Of a stretch of 9,109 bases of DNA, positions 5,185 through 9,109 are shown in pieces; within the stretch, counting starts at the first letter, position 1; every line of letters starts with the position of its first letter. The notes under the pieces are model-generated. The model was not told the origin of the DNA. It did no database searches and worked only from the letters and a program-made list of their open reading frames with translations. Origin of the DNA: UKL13-2 sp043793345 (lineage in GTDB: Bacteria; Pseudomonadota; Gammaproteobacteria; Burkholderiales; Usitatibacteraceae); assembly GCA_043793345.1 (NCBI GenBank), contig JAYVXF010000016.1, forward strand, positions 1 through 9,109. The letters are read 5' to 3'. Both the position numbers and the translations under genes were made by a program.

Positions 5185-6183
5185 CTACGCGCTGTGTGCG
5201 GCAAGCGAGGGAATATAGCGTGAGACGCCTTCTTCCACCGTCAGAAATTTTTCGCCATAGCCAGCCGCACGCAGATTGGTGAGATCAGCCTCCGTAAAGC
5301 TCTGATATTTACCCTTGAGGGCATCGGGAAACGCGACGTACTCAATCAAATTCTGCGTCTTCATTTCTTCCAGCGTCAATGGCGACTTTCCATCGAGCGC
5401 ACGACAGGCGTTGAGGCTGGCAACCGCCACGTCGTTAAACGTTTGGCTGCGGCCAGTGCCGAGATTAAAAATTCCTGACACGCTTTCATTATCCAGAAAA
5501 TGCAGGTTGACCTTCACCACATCTTCAATCGACACAAAATCGCGCCGCTGCTCGCCATTGGCGTAACCATCGGTACCTTCAAAAATTTTGATCTTGCCGG
5601 TGGCGCGGTATTGATTGAAAAAATGAAACGCAACCGACGCCATGCGGCCTTTGTGCGATTCGCGCGCGCCATAAACATTGAAATAGCGAAAGCCTGCGAT
5701 CTGTGCGCTTGCATCGGCCAAGCGCGGACGCACGGCCTGGTCGAACAAAAATTTTGAGTAGCCGTAGACGTTCAGAGGCGCTTCGCATTCGCGCGACTCA
5801 ATGAATACCTTTCCTCCGCCGTATACCGATGCTGAGGACGCATAAATAAACGGCACTGCTTCCTCCTGACACCATTCGAGCAGCGACAGCGAATAGCGGT
5901 AGTTATTGTCCATCATGTAGCGGCCATCGGTTTCCATGGTGTCCGAGCAGGCACCTTGATGCAGCACCGCTTCAATGTCGCCGCCGAGCTCGCCCGATTC
6001 CACAACGTCGAGAAAATCTTTCTTGTCAACGTACTCAGCGATTTCGCAATCGACGAGATTCTTGAATTTGTCGGCGTGTGTGAGATTGTCCACGGCGACA
6101 ATATCCGAGACACCGCGTGCGTTCAGCGCTTTAACGAGATTGCTGCCGATGAATCCGGCTGCGCCGGTAACGATGATGGTCAT
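5185..6183 (-). CDS. hldD: ADP-L-glycero-D-manno-heptose 6-epimerase
   Basis: HldD (RfaD) converts ADP-D-glycero-beta-D-manno-heptose to the L,D form, the last cytoplasmic step before heptose is added to the lipopolysaccharide inner core. The 332-residue extended short-chain dehydrogenase has the NAD(P) Gly motif TGAAGFIGSN (6-15), the family-specific DNLTHADKF.NL (32-43), HQGACSDTMETDGRYMM (75-91), S116 in YASSASVYG and the YGYSK motif with Y140 and K144. K178 lies in ESHKGRMAS. Y140 and K178 coincide with the catalytic pair reported for the E. coli enzyme. Full length. The start ATG 6183 follows rfaE1 by 31 bases with only a weak TGGA-like ribosome site, so translation may depend on the upstream gene. 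It is the last gene of the compact operon. Confidence 0.97.
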   Translation of the reverse strand: MTIIVTGAAGFIGSNLVKALNARGVSDIVAVDNLTHADKFKNLVDCEIAEYVDKKDFLDVVESGELGGDIEAVLHQGACSDTMETDGRYMMDNNYRYSLSLLEWCQEEAVPFIYASSASVYGGGKVFIESRECEAPLNVYGYSKFLFDQAVRPRLADASAQIAGFRYFNVYGARESHKGRMASVAFHFFNQYRATGKIKIFEGTDGYANGEQRRDFVSIEDVVKVNLHFLDNESVSGIFNLGTGRSQTFNDVAVASLNACRALDGKSPLTLEEMKTQNLIEYVAFPDALKGKYQSFTEADLTNLRAAGYGEKFLTVEEGVSRYIPSLAAHSA

Positions 6184-6214
6184 GTTTTTTCCAGCGAAAT
6201 TAGTTAAAACAAAT

Positions 6215-7156
6215 TCAAGCCAGCGACGAAATCAATTCTTCGCGCGATACCGTCGCGGTACCCAGCTTGCCGACAACAACACCCGCTGCGCGGTTGGCGA
6301 TACGCACCGCGTCGGGCATGTCAACGCCTGCCGCCATCATCAGCCCAAGTGTCGCGATCACCGTGTCGCCCGCGCCGGAGACATCGTAAACCTCCTGGGC
6401 TTGCGTGGGCTCATGCATCGCACCGGTATTTGAAAACAACGACATGCCCTCTTCTGAGCGCGTGACCAGCAACGCGTCCAGCTTCAATTCCTTGCGCAGC
6501 ACTTCAGCGCGCCGCGCGAGATCGGCTTCATCTTTCCAGCGACCGACGACTTCGCGAAATTCGCCACGGTTCGGCGTAAGCAAAGTCGCGCCTTCGTAGC
6601 GCGCGAAGTCATCGCCCTTCGGATCAACCAGAATTCTTTTTCCATGCGCCTTCGCAGCCGCAATCATTTTTGATACGTGCGTCAATCCACCTTTGCCGTA
6701 GTCGGACAAAATAATAATGTCCACGCTATCGACGAGCGATTCAAAATCATCCAGCTTGTCTTCGAGCACTTCGCGCGACGGTGGTGTTTCAAAATCGATA
6801 CGTAACAATTGCTGTTGCCTGCCGATGACGCGAAGCTTCACCGTGGTGGGCAATTGCGCGTCCTTGTGAAACAGCGTGGTGACGTGTTCTTTTTCAAGCA
6901 AGGCGGCAAGTGAGCGACCCGCTTCATCATCACCAACAACAGACAATAGCGTCGCCTTACCGCCGAGCGAGGCAATATTTCGCGCAACGTTGGCAGCACC
7001 GCCTGGCCGCTCTTCGGTGCGCTGCACGTGTACGACTGGTACCGGCGCTTCAGGGGAAATGCGCGATACATCGCCGAACCAGTAGCGATCCAGCATCACA
7101 TCGCCGACCACGAGGACGCGCGCGTTTGAACAATCAGGAATAGTGAGTTTTGCCAT
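6215..7156 (-). CDS. rfaE1: D-glycero-beta-D-manno-heptose-7-phosphate kinase (single-domain RfaE1/HldA)
   Basis: Phosphorylates D-glycero-D-manno-heptose 7-phosphate at C1 with ATP, feeding ADP-heptose synthesis in the cytoplasm. The 313-residue PfkB-family (ribokinase-like) protein shows VLVVGDVMLDRYWFGDV (14-30), the family-specific ISPEAPVPVV (33-42), the first PfkB signature GGAANVARN (52-60), SDYGKGG (151-157), LVDPKGDDF (176-184), TPNRGEF (194-200) and the second signature DVSGAGDTV (258-266) with catalytic base D264. It ends after the kinase domain. The cytidylyltransferase/adenylyltransferase half of E. coli HldE is absent, so a separate RfaE2/HldC must be encoded elsewhere, as is usual in betaproteobacteria. 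Its start lies six bases after the ugd stop, so coupling is likely; no strong Shine-Dalgarno is seen. Confidence 0.96.
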   Translation of the reverse strand: MAKLTIPDCSNARVLVVGDVMLDRYWFGDVSRISPEAPVPVVHVQRTEERPGGAANVARNIASLGGKATLLSVVGDDEAGRSLAALLEKEHVTTLFHKDAQLPTTVKLRVIGRQQQLLRIDFETPPSREVLEDKLDDFESLVDSVDIIILSDYGKGGLTHVSKMIAAAKAHGKRILVDPKGDDFARYEGATLLTPNRGEFREVVGRWKDEADLARRAEVLRKELKLDALLVTRSEEGMSLFSNTGAMHEPTQAQEVYDVSGAGDTVIATLGLMMAAGVDMPDAVRIANRAAGVVVGKLGTATVSREELISSLA

Positions 7157-7162
7157 CAGTGA

Positions 7163-8494
7163 CTACGTAAATTGTCTGCGGCCGATGGGATAATATTCAA
7201 ATCCTAATTCATGCATTGCGTCCGGCTCGTACAGGTTACGTCCATCAAACACGACCGGAGTTTTCAACGCTGCCTTCATCGCGGCAAAATCCGGCGCGCG
7301 AAATGTTTTCCACTCGGTCACGATGGCGAGCGCATCGACACCATCCAACGCTTCCATCGCACTGCTGGCCAATTTCACATTTGGGTTGTCGCCGAGCAGA
7401 TGCTTCGCCTCATCGAACGCAACCGGATCGAAGGCAACAATCTTCGCGCCGCGCTTCACCAAATCCTCGATCAACACCAGACTCGGTGCTTCGCGCATGT
7501 CGTCGGTATTGGGCTTGAAGGCCAGGCCCCAGATCGCGATGGTTTTGCCGGATAAATCTTCGCCAAAGCGCTTGACGATTTTTTGCGTCAGCACATGTTT
7601 TTGCGCGTAGTTCACGCGCTCGACCGCATCGAGCAATTTTAGATTCATTCCTGCAGCAGTTGCAGTACGCTGCAACGCTTGCACGTCCTTCGGGAAACAC
7701 GAGCCACCGTAACCGATGCCGGGATACAGAAAGTGATAGCCGATGCGCGGATCCGAGCCCATACCCTTGCGTACCGATTCAATGTCCGCACCGAGCAATT
7801 CCGCCAGCAGCGCCAATTCATTCATGAAAGAAATTCGCGTCGCGAGCATCGCGTTCGCTGCGTATTTCGTAAGCTCAGCCGAACGCACATCCATCACCAT
7901 GATGCGATCATGATTGCGCTGGAACGGCGCGTAGAGTTTTTTCATCGCTTCAATCGCCTCGTCGTTGTCCGCGCCAATGACGATACGATCAGGGCGCATG
8001 AAATCTTCAACGGCTGCGCCCTCTTTCAAAAATTCCGGATTCGATACGACCGAAAATTTCACATCAGCATTGCGCTTTTTCAATTCTTCTGCAATCGCTG
8101 CGCGCACTTTGTCTGCTGTGCCAACCGGCACGGTCGACTTATCCATGACAATTTTCGGCGTGGTCATCAGTCTGCCGACGTTGCGTGCGGCTGCGACCAC
8201 GTATTGCAAATCGGCCGAGCCATCTTCGCCTGGCGGCGTGCCGACTGCAATGATTTGAATGTCACCGAACGCAACGCCTTCGGCCACATCCGTCGTGAAG
8301 TGCAAACGCCCGGCGGCGACGTTGCTCGCGACCATTTCTTTCAGGCCCGGCTCGAAAATCGGGATGCTGCCGGACTTCAACGTTGCGATTTTTTTCGCGT
8401 CGATGTCCATGCACAAAACCTGGTTGCCTACATCGGCCAGGCAGGCGCCGCTAACGAGGCCTACGTAACCGGTACCGATGACAGTGATTTTCAT
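7163..8494 (-). CDS. ugd: UDP-glucose 6-dehydrogenase
   Basis: Oxidises UDP-glucose to UDP-glucuronate with two NAD+, the precursor for acidic surface polysaccharides and for aminoarabinose modification of lipid A. The 443-residue protein has the typical length and all three domains. The N-terminal Rossmann motif is GTGYVGL (7-13), followed by VGTPPGEDGSADL (84-96), DKSTVPVGTA (118-127) and SNPEFLKEGAA.EDF..PDRIV (151-172). The central helix region carries E207-K210-N214 (AELTKYAANAML). The active-site Cys is C266 in GYGGSCFPKDV, and the C-terminal domain carries GLAFKPNTDDMREAPS and FDGRN. It resembles the bacterial Ugd/RkpK class rather than GDP-mannose dehydrogenase. It sits 27 bases after pyrF and six before rfaE1. 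The ATG at 8494 matches the family N-terminus (MKITVIGTGYVG), although no clear ribosome site precedes it. Confidence 0.97.
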   Translation of the reverse strand: MKITVIGTGYVGLVSGACLADVGNQVLCMDIDAKKIATLKSGSIPIFEPGLKEMVASNVAAGRLHFTTDVAEGVAFGDIQIIAVGTPPGEDGSADLQYVVAAARNVGRLMTTPKIVMDKSTVPVGTADKVRAAIAEELKKRNADVKFSVVSNPEFLKEGAAVEDFMRPDRIVIGADNDEAIEAMKKLYAPFQRNHDRIMVMDVRSAELTKYAANAMLATRISFMNELALLAELLGADIESVRKGMGSDPRIGYHFLYPGIGYGGSCFPKDVQALQRTATAAGMNLKLLDAVERVNYAQKHVLTQKIVKRFGEDLSGKTIAIWGLAFKPNTDDMREAPSLVLIEDLVKRGAKIVAFDPVAFDEAKHLLGDNPNVKLASSAMEALDGVDALAIVTEWKTFRAPDFAAMKAALKTPVVFDGRNLYEPDAMHELGFEYYPIGRRQFT

Positions 8495-8521
8495 ATATTA
8501 ATTTTGATGTGGAGAAAAAAA

Positions 8522-9109
8522 CTACGCGGTCGATGATAAAGATGACAAGGCCATGACTTGCTGATGAACGAAGTCTAACGTGGCAACCGGATCTTTGGCG
8601 TGCGTGATGCTGCGACCGATCACCAGATAGTCTGCCCCCGATTTGATCGCATCGGTCGGCGTCACTACGCGCTGCTGATCGCCTTTAGCGTCATCTGCGA
8701 GGCGAATCCCCGGGGTAACAAGCCGGCACTCCGCTCCCAGAGCGGCTCTCAGGCCGGTTGCCTCTGCGGCAGAACACACCACGCCATCGAGTCCGCAGGC
8801 TTTCGTTAACGTTGCGAGGCGCATCACGTTGTCATGGGCGGTACCGCTAAAACCGATTTCCGACATATCGGTATCCGACAAACTGGTGAGTACCGTCACC
8901 GCAATCAACAGCGGTTTGACCTGCGCAAAATCGACGGCCTCACGCGCAGCCAGCATCATGCGACTGCCGCCGCTGGCGTGGACGTTCATCATCCATACGC
9001 CTTGTGACGCCGCAACGCGACAGGCACTGGCGACGGTATTGGGAATGTCGTGAAACTTGAGATCGAGAAATACCTCGAAGCCGCGCCGCATGAGGTCATC
9101 AATTACCTG
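8522..9109 (-). CDS. pyrF: Orotidine 5'-phosphate decarboxylase, C-terminal part (5' end outside window)
   Basis: Decarboxylates OMP to UMP, the last step of de novo pyrimidine synthesis. The frame is open to the right edge: before the internal Met at 9091 it reads QVIDDL, so 195 residues of a usual 230-240 are visible. Motifs are the catalytic LDLKFHDIPNT (Lys and two Asp of the charged active-site network, DxKxxD), MMNVHASGG, VTVLTSLSD, VTPGIRL and the phosphate-gripping GADYLVIGRSIT near the C-terminus. These identify the short bacterial PyrF form (as in E. coli) rather than the longer mycobacterial type. It ends 27 bases before ugd. In E. coli pyrF follows lapB, whose product controls lipopolysaccharide synthesis, so linkage to lipopolysaccharide genes has precedent. 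Confidence 0.96.
   Translation of the reverse strand, partial: QVIDDLMRRGFEVFLDLKFHDIPNTVASACRVAASQGVWMMNVHASGGSRMMLAAREAVDFAQVKPLLIAVTVLTSLSDTDMSEIGFSGTAHDNVMRLATLTKACGLDGVVCSAAEATGLRAALGAECRLVTPGIRLADDAKGDQQRVVTPTDAIKSGADYLVIGRSITHAKDPVATLDFVHQQVMALSSLSSTA

Noticed and set aside
4779..5204. Minus-strand 141-codon ORF filling the gap between hldD and the comEA-like gene.
   Set aside because: Its composition is irregular with no domain or signal, and it starts inside hldD in another frame. Only its last four codons, the MEYL mini-ORF, are noted separately.
7679..8536. Plus-strand 285-codon ORF opposite ugd.
   Set aside because: The ugd frame has complete family motifs throughout; the opposite frame is rich in Arg, His and Cys with no domain and is a shadow.

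Overview
The window looks like chromosomal DNA of a Gram-negative proteobacterium, most likely a betaproteobacterium. It carries a lipopolysaccharide heptose-precursor operon (pyrF-ugd-rfaE1-hldD) with a separate, single-domain heptose kinase. Next to it is a ComEA-type DNA-binding protein with an Ala/Lys-rich tail, and the intergenic DNA holds ATTCCC-N8-GGGAAT (dRS3-like) palindromes. These assignments come from reading motifs; no database search was run.

Right half (about 4090-9109, all minus strand). Transcription runs from the right edge leftward. It passes the C-terminal part of pyrF (orotidine-5'-phosphate decarboxylase, cut by the window edge), ugd (UDP-glucose 6-dehydrogenase), rfaE1/hldA (heptose-7-phosphate kinase) and hldD (ADP-heptose 6-epimerase), with gaps of 27, 6 and 31 bases. 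Ugd supplies UDP-glucuronate, RfaE1 and HldD make ADP-L-glycero-D-manno-heptose for the inner core, and PyrF makes the UMP that feeds UDP-sugars. A gap of about 400 bases follows, with a candidate promoter and a strong hairpin. Then comes a secreted helix-hairpin-helix protein with a long low-complexity tail, ended by a classic intrinsic terminator.

Left half (1-4075, accessory in character). On the plus strand, the C-terminal part of a TPR protein is translationally coupled (ATGA) to a 115-aa beta-rich protein of unknown function. Directly after it lies what reads as the broken tail of another TPR-like protein, with an in-frame amber codon. Facing these genes on the minus strand is a 636-aa protein with an N-terminal SLOG-type (Rossmann-like, predicted nucleotide-sensing) domain and a C-terminal region with two transmembrane hairpins that resembles SLATT. 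This is the architecture proposed for nucleotide-activated membrane effectors in bacterial conflict systems, and it is the best candidate here for an undescribed defence-type system. Its gene is richer in GC than the sampled housekeeping sequence and lies between two unrelated palindromic repeat elements.

The 3688-4092 interval has no gene. It holds a degenerate repeat, a nested MITE-like palindrome of about 165 bp and the comEA-like gene's terminator. The 1321-1776 interval holds the pseudogene tail, a hairpin and a nearly perfect 31-bp inverted repeat. No RNA genes or CRISPR arrays were recognised.
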